Source of the DNA: Hymenobacter mellowenesis
GTDB lineage: Bacteria > Bacteroidota > Bacteroidia > Cytophagales > Hymenobacteraceae
Assembly: GCF_030581005.1 (NCBI RefSeq)
Contig: NZ_JAUQSX010000017.1
Span: 1 to 64,000 of the forward strand
Length of the DNA stretch: 64,000 bases
Direction of reading: 5' to 3'
Of this stretch, positions 7,533 to 15,632 are shown piece by piece. A program made the position numbers and the translations under genes. Within the stretch, counting starts at the first letter, position 1; every line of letters begins with the position of its first letter. A model generated the notes under the pieces. It was not told where the DNA came from. It made no database searches and was given only the letters and a program-made list of their open reading frames with translations.

Positions 7533-9434
7533 TTAATACAGCACCCGGAACTTGATGGTGTGCTCCACCGCGCGCAGGGCCTGAATTACTTCCTGGTCAT
7601 ACTGCCGGTCGATGTCGGTAATCACGTAGCCGATGTGCTCGTTGGTTTTCAGGTACTGGCCCAGGATGTTGACGTGGTGGGCGGCCAGCACGTTGTTGAT
7701 TTTGGCCAGCACGCCGGGCACGTTGGCGTGGATGTGGATGAGGCGGTGCGCCTGCTGCACGGGCAGCTGGATGTTGGGAAAATTGACCGACTGCTGGGTG
7801 TTGCCGGTGTTGATGTACTGCATGATGCGCTCGGGCACAAACTCGGCGATGTTGCGCTGGGCCTCGGCCGTGCTGCCGCCGATGTGGGGCGTGAGCAGCA
7901 CGTTGGGCAGGCCGCGGAGCTCGTTTTCGAAGCTCTCGTTGTTCGTCTTTGGCTCATACGGGAACACGTCGACGGCCGCGCCGCCGAGGTGGCCGCTGCG
8001 CAGGGCGGCGGCTAAGGCGGGCACTTCCACCACGTGGCCGCGGGCGTTGTTGAGGAACAGGGCGCCCTTTTTCATGAGCGCAAATTCGGCCGCGCCGATG
8101 TAGTTGGTGTTGTCCTCGCGGCCGTCGATGTGCAGCGTCACCACGTCGGACTGCGCCAGCAGCTCTTCCAGCGTGCGGCACTTCACGGCGTTGCCGAGCT
8201 GCAGCTTTTCGGCCACGTCGAAGTACACCACCTTCATGCCCACGGCCTCGGCCACCACGCTCAGCTGCGAACCGATGTTGCCGTAGCCCACGATGCCCAG
8301 CGTCTTGCCGCGAATCTCGAACGAGCCGCTGGCCGACTTGTCCCACTCGCCGGCATGCATCTTGGGGTTCTTTTCCGGAATGCGGCGGGCAAGCACGATG
8401 ATTTCGCCCAGCGCCAGCTCCACCACCGAGCGGGTGTTGCTGAACGGCGCGTTGAACACCGCCACGCCTTTTTTCATGGCGCCGGTCAGGTTAATCTGGT
8501 TGGTGCCGATGCAGAAGGCGCCGATGGCAATCAGCCGGTTGGCGGCATCGAGCACGCGTTGCGTCACCTGCGTTTTCGAGCGGATGCCCAGGATGCTCAC
8601 GCCCTCAATGCGCGCAATCAACTCGTCTTCGTCGAGGCCGCCGGGCACGGTGTCCACCTGGTAGCCTTCGGCGAGGAAAAGCTCTTTGGCGCGGGCATCG
8701 GGGTTTTCCAGCAGGAGCACCTTGATGCGGTTTTTGGGGTATGATAAAGTCATGGGAAGTTTTAGTTGGTACAAAAACTCGTCGAAAGTCGGGAGCACTT
8801 CGTCGGCCTGCGCCACCACGGTGGGCCGGCTAACGTTTTCAGTGTAAGCGTAGAAACGGTGGGCCAGCCCGGCTTCGCGAATCTGGTAGTCGGTATAACC
8901 GTCGCCGAGCACGTATACCGGCCCGTCCAAATCAAGCAGCACCAATTGGCGAATTTTGCCGCCGTCGCGGCTCAGCACGTTGGCTGGGTCGCAGCCCGTC
9001 ACGTTGCCCTCCGCATCGAAGGTGAAGGTATTGGCCAACACATGCTCGGGCGCAATGCCGAACTCGGCCACCACCGGCTCGATGAACTCGCGGAAGCCGC
9101 TGCTCACCACGTAAATGCGGTCGGCAAACTGCCGAAAGAAGTTGCCGTTGCGCCGGATACTCTCGCTTACCTTGGTCTTGAGCCGAGCAATGAGGGGCGC
9201 CAGGTGCTTCTCGTTGGCCCCCAGCAGCGCCAGCCGCCGGCTCAGCGACTCCTGGAAGCCGATTTCGCCAGCCATGCCCTGGTCAGTGAGGGCCCGGATT
9301 TGGGCCACGCGCTCGGCCGCGTCGGGGCGGCCGGCCAGGGCGATGTCGGCCAGCTCATCGAGCCCCTCAACCTGGGTGAAGGTGCTGTCGAAATCGAAAA
9401 CGAGGTAGGGGAGTGGGGCGGTAGCGTTGGGCAT
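7533..9434 (-). CDS. serA: bifunctional phosphoserine phosphatase - D-3-phosphoglycerate dehydrogenase fusion
   Basis: 633-aa cytosolic enzyme joining two steps of serine synthesis. Residues 1-~220 are a HAD-superfamily SerB-like phosphatase: DxDxT motif with D14 and D16 in VFDFDSTFT, and the acidic motif GDGYTD. Residues ~230-560 are a SerA-like 2-hydroxyacid dehydrogenase: Rossmann motif GIVGYGNIGS, catalytic Arg in NNARGHVV, and the His in LTPHIGGST. The last ~75 residues are an ACT domain (IHIHANVPGVLAKINNVL), which in this family mediates serine feedback. SerC, the enzyme between the two steps, is not in the window. Start chosen at 9434 because a -7-like element (9440-9447) ends 5 nt upstream; a longer start would cross it. 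Confidence 0.92.
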   Translation of the reverse strand: MPNATAPLPYLVFDFDSTFTQVEGLDELADIALAGRPDAAERVAQIRALTDQGMAGEIGFQESLSRRLALLGANEKHLAPLIARLKTKVSESIRRNGNFFRQFADRIYVVSSGFREFIEPVVAEFGIAPEHVLANTFTFDAEGNVTGCDPANVLSRDGGKIRQLVLLDLDGPVYVLGDGYTDYQIREAGLAHRFYAYTENVSRPTVVAQADEVLPTFDEFLYQLKLPMTLSYPKNRIKVLLLENPDARAKELFLAEGYQVDTVPGGLDEDELIARIEGVSILGIRSKTQVTQRVLDAANRLIAIGAFCIGTNQINLTGAMKKGVAVFNAPFSNTRSVVELALGEIIVLARRIPEKNPKMHAGEWDKSASGSFEIRGKTLGIVGYGNIGSQLSVVAEAVGMKVVYFDVAEKLQLGNAVKCRTLEELLAQSDVVTLHIDGREDNTNYIGAAEFALMKKGALFLNNARGHVVEVPALAAALRSGHLGGAAVDVFPYEPKTNNESFENELRGLPNVLLTPHIGGSTAEAQRNIAEFVPERIMQYINTGNTQQSVNFPNIQLPVQQAHRLIHIHANVPGVLAKINNVLAAHHVNILGQYLKTNEHIGYVITDIDRQYDQEVIQALRAVEHTIKFRVLY

Positions 9435-9439
9435 GGACG

Positions 9440-9447
9440 CAAAGATG
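9440..9447 (-). promoter_or_regulatory. -7 promoter element (CATCTTTG), 5 nt before ATG
   Basis: One mismatch to the Bacteroidota -7 consensus TAnnTTTG, ending 5 nt before the ATG of the fused serine-synthesis gene. The spacing predicts a start of transcription at or next to the ATG (leaderless mRNA). No clear -33 TTG is seen. Confidence 0.45.
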
Positions 9448-9491
9448 CGCCCAGCCTTACCTTGGCGCGGCATTCACCGCCGAAGTATTTT

Positions 9492-10133
9492 ATGAAACTC
9501 TTGCCGCTGGTACTCCTCGCGCTGCTCCTGAAGCTACCCGCCGGTGCCCCGCCGAAAGTACGCGTCGCGCTCAGCCCACTGACGAGGGCGGCGTATCTGG
9601 GGGCGTTGAAAGCGGCGGTTGATACCAAGCCAACAATGACGTTTCCGGTGAGGAAGCAGAAGAGGCGCATTGTAATTCCCGCGGCGAAAGGCAGCGTGGT
9701 TTTTAAGGACAGTGACGTTGACGAAGAAGACCCCGATTGGGAAGAATATACTTATCAAGGGTACTGGCCGCAGTTTCAATTTCACCTGATGCGGCATAAC
9801 CACTACGAATGGTCTAAAAATGTACTCGTTGGTAGAAGCGGACAAAAGCTGGAACTGGATGGTGAGCCAGTGTTCTCGCCCGACCTTAACTATTTTGCGG
9901 CCGTCGCAGCCGGTATAGAGTATTGGGCTTCCGACAATAGCATTCAGTTATTCCGGTTTGAGAAAGGCCGCTGGTGGCAGGTCTGGAAATTAGAGCCTTC
10001 CATTGACCCAGCCACTTGGGAGCCGGCCGAAATCCACTGGCTGTCCAACTCAACCTTGCTGCTGAAAAAGCGCATGTGGACAGGCAAAAAACCGGGCAAC
10101 ACCTTCGCCTACGCCAAGCTCGAAATTCACTAA
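9492..10133 (+). CDS. exported protein of unknown function
   Basis: 213 aa. The start at 9492 gives a clear signal peptide (MKLLPLVLLALLLKLPAGA) and lies 57 nt from the divergent serine gene; the much longer open frame upstream is a shadow of that gene. The mature part is rich in Trp, Tyr and charged residues (EDPDWEEYTYQGYWPQFQFH; YEWSKNVLVGRSG; FEKGRWWQVWKLEP) and looks like a compact beta protein. No family recognised. The stop is followed after 2 nt by the ATG of the serine hydrolase, so the two are almost certainly one transcript. Confidence 0.78.
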   Translation: MKLLPLVLLALLLKLPAGAPPKVRVALSPLTRAAYLGALKAAVDTKPTMTFPVRKQKRRIVIPAAKGSVVFKDSDVDEEDPDWEEYTYQGYWPQFQFHLMRHNHYEWSKNVLVGRSGQKLELDGEPVFSPDLNYFAAVAAGIEYWASDNSIQLFRFEKGRWWQVWKLEPSIDPATWEPAEIHWLSNSTLLLKKRMWTGKKPGNTFAYAKLEIH

Positions 10134-10135
10134 CC

Positions 10136-11311
10136 ATGAAAATGCGCCTGCCACTGCTCGCCCTCACGCTGGCCGCCGCGCCCGCCCTGGCCCAGCAAGC
10201 CCCCGCTTTCCACACCCTCGACGGCCGCACCCTGCGCCCGGCCGACATCGACCGGACCGTGCAGCAGCTCATGGATTCGGCTCTGGTACCGGGCCTGGCG
10301 GTGGCCCTGCTGGAGAATAATAAGGTGCGCTACCTGCACACCTACGGCTACCGCAACCTGGCCACCAAAGCGCCCCTGGAGCCCCAGACGGCCATGTACG
10401 GCGCTTCCCTCAGCAAGGCCGTGTTTGCTTACCTCGTGATGCAGCTGGTGCAGGAAAAGCGCCTCGACCTAGACAAGCCAATGGCCGGCTACCTGCCCAA
10501 GCCGTTGCCCGACTACGAGGCCTGGCGCGACCTGGCCGGCGACGACCGGTGGCAGCGCCTCACGGCCCGCATGGCCCTCACGCACACCACCGGCCTGCCC
10601 AACTGGCGCTGGATAGCGCCCGATAAAAAGCTGCGCTTTCAATTTGAGCCCGGCGCCCGCTACGGCTACTCCGGCGAGGGCCTGCAGCTGCTGCAGCTGG
10701 TGGTCGAAACCATCACCGGGCAAACGCTGGTGCAGCTGAGCGAAGCGCGGGTGTTCGGACCCCTGAAAATGAGCCGCACCAGCTACGTGTGGCAGCCAGC
10801 CTTCGAGCAGAACTACGCCCTGGGCTACGACGAGCAGGGCCAGCCCTTCGAAAAGCGCAAGCGCACCAAAGCCGGCGCGGCCGGCTCGCTGGAAACCACG
10901 CCCGCCGACTACGCTGCCTTTCTAGCCGCCGTGATGCAGGGCAAGGGCCTCACCCCAGACGCCAAGCGGGAGATGACGCTGCGGCAGGTGCGCATTCCGT
11001 TCAAAGCGCAGTTTGGGCCGCTGGCTGCGGTGGCCGCGCCCGATAGCAACCGCGCCATCCGGCTGGGCTACGGGCTGGGATGGGGCACGTTCGAATCGCC
11101 TTATGGCCCGGCGTATTTCAAGGAAGGGCACGACGATGGCTGGGAAAACCACAGCGTCGTCTTCGGCGACCGCAAAGTGGGCCTACTGCTGATGGGCAAT
11201 AGCTCCAACGCCGACAAAATCTTCAAAGCCCTGCTGGAACGGCTGCTCGGCGACCGGGCCACGCCCTGGCAGTGGGAAAACTACGTGCCGTATCAGCTGG
11301 CGGAGAAATAG
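10136..11311 (+). CDS. exported serine hydrolase, beta-lactamase (class C/AmpC-like) family
   Basis: 391 aa, with signal peptide (MKMRLPLLALTLAAAPALAQ). Beta-lactamase-fold active-site motifs are in order: S91-L-S-K94 (SxxK) in MYGASLSKAVFAY, Y178-S-G in ARYGYSGEGLQLLQLVVE, and a C-terminal H-D-D-G-W segment in the place where KTG-type motifs occur. Members act on peptidoglycan peptides, beta-lactams or esters; lack of YSN and KTG makes a true beta-lactamase unlikely, and esterase or D-amino-peptidase activity is more plausible. Starts 2 nt after the preceding exported protein and is followed by a small conserved-looking gene at 11348 on the same strand. Confidence 0.86.
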   Translation: MKMRLPLLALTLAAAPALAQQAPAFHTLDGRTLRPADIDRTVQQLMDSALVPGLAVALLENNKVRYLHTYGYRNLATKAPLEPQTAMYGASLSKAVFAYLVMQLVQEKRLDLDKPMAGYLPKPLPDYEAWRDLAGDDRWQRLTARMALTHTTGLPNWRWIAPDKKLRFQFEPGARYGYSGEGLQLLQLVVETITGQTLVQLSEARVFGPLKMSRTSYVWQPAFEQNYALGYDEQGQPFEKRKRTKAGAAGSLETTPADYAAFLAAVMQGKGLTPDAKREMTLRQVRIPFKAQFGPLAAVAAPDSNRAIRLGYGLGWGTFESPYGPAYFKEGHDDGWENHSVVFGDRKVGLLLMGNSSNADKIFKALLERLLGDRATPWQWENYVPYQLAEK

Positions 11312-11347
11312 CCGCCACGGATTTATTCTGCCATTTTTCTGACTTTG

Positions 11348-11710
11348 ATGCTGCCCCAGCGCCTGCTTTTCGTGTACAACGCCGACGCGGGCCTGCTGGC
11401 CGGCCTGAAGGACACGTTCCACAAAATCCTCTCGCCCGCCACCTACGCCTGCGCGCTCTGCGCCGTCACCTACGGCGCCACCAGCATGCGGCCGGATTGG
11501 CGTGAGTTCATCAGGAGCCTGCCCGTGCCGGTGGATTTTCTGCACCGCGACGAGTTCATCCGTGCCTATCCGGCGTGGGCGAAACACCGGCTGCCGGCCG
11601 CTTTTGCCGTGGACGAAACGGGCGCGCTAAAGCCTTTTATCAAGGCCGAAGAAATGCGGACAGCCGATTTGAATGGATTGATGGAACTGGTACGTCAAAA
11701 GCTGGCGTAG
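11348..11710 (+). CDS. small protein of unknown function
   Basis: 120 aa, no signal peptide. Starts with MLPQRLLFVYNADAGLLAGL and has a Cys pair in YACALCAVTYGATSMRPDW, then LPVPVDFLHRDEF and AFAVDETGALKPFI. The layout (initial beta strand FVYN, CxxC, alternating strand/helix) recalls a thioredoxin-like fold, but I would not assign it on this evidence. Uses ATG at 11348 (a TTG lies directly before). 36 nt downstream of the serine hydrolase on the same strand. Confidence 0.7.
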   Translation: MLPQRLLFVYNADAGLLAGLKDTFHKILSPATYACALCAVTYGATSMRPDWREFIRSLPVPVDFLHRDEFIRAYPAWAKHRLPAAFAVDETGALKPFIKAEEMRTADLNGLMELVRQKLA

Positions 11711-11726
11711 GGCGGAGCCGCGCCGT

Positions 11727-11734
11727 TACCTTTG
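11727..11734 (+). promoter_or_regulatory. -7 promoter element TACCTTTG
   Basis: Exact match to TAnnTTTG, 53 nt before the ATG of the M1 aminopeptidase gene and just after the stop of the preceding gene, so the peptidase probably has its own promoter and a short leader. No convincing -33 element. Confidence 0.5.
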
Positions 11735-11787
11735 GCAGGAAAACAGACGTTTTTCGCGCTTTTTACTATCATTTCATTCCTTTCTTC

Positions 11788-13779
11788 ATGAAATTTCCTT
11801 TTCTGCTGGGTGCGGCGCTGTTGGTGGCGGGCACGGCGGCGGCGCAGTTTCAGCCGCCGGTGCCCACGGGGCCGGCTTTTGATGCCCGCGCGCTGTTCAA
11901 CCCTTCCTTTATTGAGCAGCTGAGCACGCCCACGCGCACGGCCGGTGGCCAGCCCGGCGCCCAGTACTGGCAAAACGCGGCCGACTACAAAATCGACGCC
12001 CGTCTCGATGAGAAAGCGGCCCGCGTGACAGCCACCGCCAGCATCACCTACACCAACAACTCGCCCGACGCGCTGGCCTTCGTGTGGCTGCAGCTCGACC
12101 AGAACCTCTACCGTGCCGACTCGCGCGGTGGGGCGGCCACGGCCCCGGCCGGCGGGCGCTTCGGCAACTCAGCCCGCGGCTTCCAGGGCGGCGACTCGTT
12201 GCAGACGGTGAACATTGAGCTGCACGGCAAGAAGCTGAAAGCCAATTACCGCGTGCAGGATACGCGCGTGCAAATCATGCTGCCCGAGGCGCTGAAGCCC
12301 CAGGGCGACAAGCTGAAAATCGACATCGCCTACGGCTTTAATGTGCCCGAATACGGCTCCGACCGCCTGGGCCGCCTGAAAACCAAGAACGGCGAAATCT
12401 TCGAAATAGCGCAGTGGTACCCGCGCATGGCCGTGTACGATGATGTAGAAGGCTGGAACACGCTGCCCTACATGGTGGCCGAGTTTTACCTCGAATACGG
12501 CAACTTCGACTACACCGTGAACGTGCCGGCCAACTACCTCGTGGGCGGCTCGGGCGAGCTGGTAAACCCCGCCGAGGTGCTCACCAGCGCCCAGCAGAGC
12601 CGCCTGGCCAAAGCCGCCGGCTCTGACCAGACGGTCATCGTGCGCTCGGTGGACGAGGTGACGCAGGCCGGCTCGCGCCCCGGTGGCAAAAATGGCCGCC
12701 TGACCTGGCACTTCAAGTGCCAGCGGGCGCGCGACGTGGCCTGGGCGGCTTCGGCGGCCTTCGTGTGGGACGCGGCTAGGATGAACCTGCCCAGCGGGCG
12801 CAAGTCACTGGCTATGTCGCTCTACCCGGCCGAGGTGGCGCAGGACTCGGCCTGGGGCCGCAGCACGGAGTACGTGAAGAAAAGCATCGAATACAACTCG
12901 AAGCAGTGGTACGAGTACACCTACCCGGTGGCCACCAACGTGGCCGGCGTGGTGGGCGGCATGGAGTACCCGGGCATCGTGTTTTGCGGCTCGCGGGCCA
13001 AAAAAGCCAGCCTTTATAGCGTGACAGACCACGAGTTCGGTCACAACTGGTTTCCGATGATTGTGGGCTCGAACGAGCGCAAGTACCCGTGGATGGACGA
13101 GGGCTTCAACACCTTCATCAACATGCTGTCCTCGGCGGCTTTTAACAACGGCGAGTACGCCAAGCAGCTGAACGACACCACCCGCCTGGTGCAGGGCCTG
13201 GCGCGTGCCATCGCCAGCCCCACCATGGACCCGCCCTACACCGTGCCCGACGTGACGCAGCCCCAGAACCTGGGCTTCGCGGCGTATAGCAAGATGGGCT
13301 ACGGCTTGTTTTTGCTGCGCTCGGAAATTCTAGGCCCGGAGCGGTTCGACTACGCTTTCCGCACCTACATCCGGCGCTGGGCTTTCAAACACCCACAGCC
13401 CAAGGACTTTTTCCGGACGATGAACGAGGCCAGCGGCGAGGATTTGACCTGGTTCTGGAAGGAGTGGGTGTACAACAACTGGATTCTGGACCAGGCCGTG
13501 ACCACCGTCACCTACGTGAACCAGGACCCCGCCCAGGGCGCCCTCATTACCATTGAAAACCGCGGCCAGGCCGCCATGCCCGTGACGGCCGACGTGACCG
13601 AAACCTCCGGCAAAACCACCCGCGTGAAGCTGCCCGTCGAAATCTGGCAGCGCGGCGGCACCTGGACGTTCCGCTACAACTCCACCACGCCGCTCACGCT
13701 GGTGCGCCTCAACGCCAGCAAGCTGCTGCCCGATGTGAACCCGGGCAACAACGTGTGGCGGGCGCAGGTGCTGCGGTAG
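11788..13779 (+). CDS. M1 family aminopeptidase
   Basis: 663-aa exported zinc metallopeptidase. The start at 11788 gives a signal peptide (MKFPFLLGAALLVAGTAAAQF). The zinc site is intact: H415-E-F-G-H419 in VTDHEFGHNWFP, with the third ligand E438 in WMDEGFNTF. The exopeptidase-type substrate motif appears as GGMEYPGIV about 25 residues before the zinc motif. It removes N-terminal residues from peptides in the periplasm or outside. Length agrees with the Bacteroidota M1 group. Followed by a terminator hairpin at 13801-13839. Confidence 0.9.
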   Translation: MKFPFLLGAALLVAGTAAAQFQPPVPTGPAFDARALFNPSFIEQLSTPTRTAGGQPGAQYWQNAADYKIDARLDEKAARVTATASITYTNNSPDALAFVWLQLDQNLYRADSRGGAATAPAGGRFGNSARGFQGGDSLQTVNIELHGKKLKANYRVQDTRVQIMLPEALKPQGDKLKIDIAYGFNVPEYGSDRLGRLKTKNGEIFEIAQWYPRMAVYDDVEGWNTLPYMVAEFYLEYGNFDYTVNVPANYLVGGSGELVNPAEVLTSAQQSRLAKAAGSDQTVIVRSVDEVTQAGSRPGGKNGRLTWHFKCQRARDVAWAASAAFVWDAARMNLPSGRKSLAMSLYPAEVAQDSAWGRSTEYVKKSIEYNSKQWYEYTYPVATNVAGVVGGMEYPGIVFCGSRAKKASLYSVTDHEFGHNWFPMIVGSNERKYPWMDEGFNTFINMLSSAAFNNGEYAKQLNDTTRLVQGLARAIASPTMDPPYTVPDVTQPQNLGFAAYSKMGYGLFLLRSEILGPERFDYAFRTYIRRWAFKHPQPKDFFRTMNEASGEDLTWFWKEWVYNNWILDQAVTTVTYVNQDPAQGALITIENRGQAAMPVTADVTETSGKTTRVKLPVEIWQRGGTWTFRYNSTTPLTLVRLNASKLLPDVNPGNNVWRAQVLR

Positions 13780-13800
13780 GGAAAGTGTCGCTTAAGAAAT

Positions 13801-13860
13801 CAAAAGCCCCGGCTGCTACTGAAGCGGCCGGGGCTTTTGCTAGCGGCCGGGGCTTTTGCT
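13801..13860. terminator. terminator with a tandemly duplicated right arm
   Basis: Stem arms 13801-13813 and 13827-13839 (CAAAAGCCCCGGC and complement) end in TTTTG. A 19-bp unit (AGCGGCCGGGGCTTTTGCT) is present twice head to tail, 13823-13841 and 13842-13860, so the left arm could pair with either copy. Lies 21 nt after the M1 peptidase stop. Confidence 0.7.
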
Positions 13861-13872
13861 ATTTGAACGATG

Positions 13873-13980
13873 TAGAGACGCATAATTGCGTCTTGTCGTT
13901 GCTAATATTGTTTAATTGGGGCGGGAGCGGGCAAGTGCGGTTCTGGTCGTTCAACGACAAGACGCAATTATGCGTCTCTA
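13873..13980. repeat. class B palindromic element, copy B1
   Basis: Perfect 29-bp arms (13873-13901 and 13952-13980) around a 50-nt spacer; arm begins TAGAGACGCATAATTGCGTC. An extra pair TTGAACGA/TCGTTCAA lies beside the arms. The outer end on the minus strand reads GGTAGAGACG, and its TAG is the stop codon of the DUF983 gene. Confidence 0.93.
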
Positions 13981-14388
13981 CCGCCGCGCCCAACTCTTGT
14001 TATACTGCACGCCGCCAAACAAATACAGCATCAGCGCCCGCGAGTAGCGCAGGATGAGCGGCGTAAATAATACCGTGACGCCAGTGATGATGGCCACGTA
14101 CACCCATGTATCGGGGTTGCCCATCAAGTAGTAAATGAGCACACCGAACACCAGGAAGGTGGCCACGTTGAAGGCGAAGGTGATGTACATCGAGCCGAAG
14201 TAGAAGCCCGGCTCGGGCTCGAAGCTCTGGCCGCACACGGGGCACTGCGCGGGCATTTGGGCAAATTTCGTCACGTTCAGGGCCGAGGTGCTGAACAGCC
14301 GGCCCTGGTGGCAGCGTGGGCAGCGCAGCGTGGCCAGCGCCAGCGCGGTGGAATCGACAAATTCGGGCGTTTCAGTGGGTTCGGTCAT
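13978..14388 (-). CDS. DUF983 membrane protein with zinc ribbon
   Basis: 136 aa. An N-terminal four-cysteine zinc ribbon (LRCPRCHQGRLF ... PAQCPVCGQSFEPE) precedes two membrane helices (FAFNVATFLVFGVLIYYLM and WVYVAIITGVTVLFTPLIL) and a basic tail, the usual DUF983 layout. Function is not known; some neighbours of this family in other bacteria suggest roles in membrane complex assembly. The start may be 14388 or 14415; a TAATTTTG -7 element at 14497-14504 fits either. Its TAG stop is inside palindrome B1. Confidence 0.82.
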   Translation of the reverse strand: MTEPTETPEFVDSTALALATLRCPRCHQGRLFSTSALNVTKFAQMPAQCPVCGQSFEPEPGFYFGSMYITFAFNVATFLVFGVLIYYLMGNPDTWVYVAIITGVTVLFTPLILRYSRALMLYLFGGVQYNKSWARR

Positions 14389-14496
14389 GACCGGGGCGGG
14401 GGAGGAGGGATGCATGAGGCAACAAAAGCTATACGGGAGAAAGCGGCCCGCGCCCATGCGCGACTAGCTGGCGCGGCACCCGCCGCATTGATACCC

Positions 14497-14504
14497 CAAA
14501 ATTA
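14497..14504 (-). promoter_or_regulatory. -7 promoter element TAATTTTG
   Basis: Exact TAnnTTTG match on the minus strand, 82-109 nt upstream of the two candidate starts of the DUF983 gene. Confidence 0.4.
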
Positions 14505-14556
14505 CCGGCCCCCGCGCCCGCCTCTGCAGCCCGATTACAGCTTCCTACAGCACAAA

Positions 14557-15417
14557 TCAACGCTGCTGCCGAAACGCCTCCGGTGTGGTGCCGGCGTATT
14601 TGCGGAAGTAGCGCACGAAGTACGAGGCGTCCTCAAACCCCAACTCGTATGCCACCTGCGCCACGCCCAGCGCCGAGTGGCTGAGCAGCCGCTGCGCCTC
14701 CGTGATGACCCGCTCGTGGATGAGCGCGCTGGCCGTTTTGTTGAGCACCCGGCGGCACAGGGCGTTGAGGTGGTTAGCCGAGAGGTGCAGCAATTCGGCG
14801 TAGTTGCTCACGCTGCGCTTGGTGCGGTAATGCTGGTTGAGCAGCGCGCCAAACTGCCGGATTTGCTGCAACGCCGCGCTGGTTTCGGCCGCCGGCTGGG
14901 CCGGGTAGTGGCGCGTGGCCAGCTCCAAGGCCAGGTGCAGATAGCTGCGGAAAACCTCGGCCTGGTTGGTGTGGGATGCATTGTACTCGGCCAGCAGGCG
15001 CTCGAACACGGTTCTTATTTCGGTTTCATCCGGCGCCAGGTAGCACACCGGTGGGTGCGTGCTGTCGAAAAACGGGTAGGTGTAGAGGCCGTTGCCGGGG
15101 TAGCGAAACAGGTAAAAATCAGCGCTGAAAAACACCAGCAGCCCCCGTGCATCGGGCCCCAGCTTCCAGTGATGCACCTGCCCCGGCGCCAGAAAAAACA
15201 CGCTGCCCGGCCGTAATTCATACGTCACCAAATCGACGGTGTGCGTGCCCGCGCCCTCCGTGACGTAAAGCAGCAGGTAGAAATCGTGGGCGTGCGGCAC
15301 ATTCACGTGCGGAAACCGGACGACGTGCGTTTCCAACCGCTCGCAGTAGTACGGCGCAGGCGTGTGGGCCTGCGGAAACGAAGCCAGGGCCAGAACGGGC
15401 AGGCCAGTAGTTTTCAT
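14557..15417 (-). CDS. AraC-family transcriptional regulator
   Basis: 286 aa. N-terminal cupin-type ligand domain (HVNVPHAHDFYLLLYVTEGAGTHTVD, then RPGSVFFLAPGQVHHW) and C-terminal double helix-turn-helix (LHLSANHLNALCRRVLNKTASALIHERVITEAQRLL; VAYELGFEDASYFVRYFRKYAGTTPEAFR). The second HTH has the family signature. It likely binds a small ligand and activates or represses nearby or distant genes; the divergent transglutaminase-like gene is the nearest candidate target. Start 15417 preferred; a TACTTTCG -7-like element lies about 20 nt upstream. Confidence 0.9.
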   Translation of the reverse strand: MKTTGLPVLALASFPQAHTPAPYYCERLETHVVRFPHVNVPHAHDFYLLLYVTEGAGTHTVDLVTYELRPGSVFFLAPGQVHHWKLGPDARGLLVFFSADFYLFRYPGNGLYTYPFFDSTHPPVCYLAPDETEIRTVFERLLAEYNASHTNQAEVFRSYLHLALELATRHYPAQPAAETSAALQQIRQFGALLNQHYRTKRSVSNYAELLHLSANHLNALCRRVLNKTASALIHERVITEAQRLLSHSALGVAQVAYELGFEDASYFVRYFRKYAGTTPEAFRQQR

Positions 15418-15632
15418 TGAGCGGCGGGTTGGGCCCGCGAAAGTAGCCACGGCGCCGTGGGTCGTACCTTCGGGGCACTGCTGGGGTCTGGTTGGCCCCG
15501 ACTGGCGGACGCTTTTCGGAGTGCCGCGTCAACGGGCATTGGCTAATGGCCTTGGCCGTTGAGTAGGAGCAATTTCCGGCTTCTACCCAGCTCGATTGAC
15601 GCCCGCCAGCAGCGACTTGTTGCCCCGTTTCT

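Noticed and set aside
8766..9491. Long upstream extension of the exported 213-aa protein
   Set aside because: It overlaps the serine-synthesis fusion gene on the other strand; the signal peptide at 9492 marks the true start.
10136..11311. True class C beta-lactamase
   Set aside because: SxxK is present, but the second motif is YSG instead of YSN and no KTG is seen, so a general serine hydrolase is the safer call.
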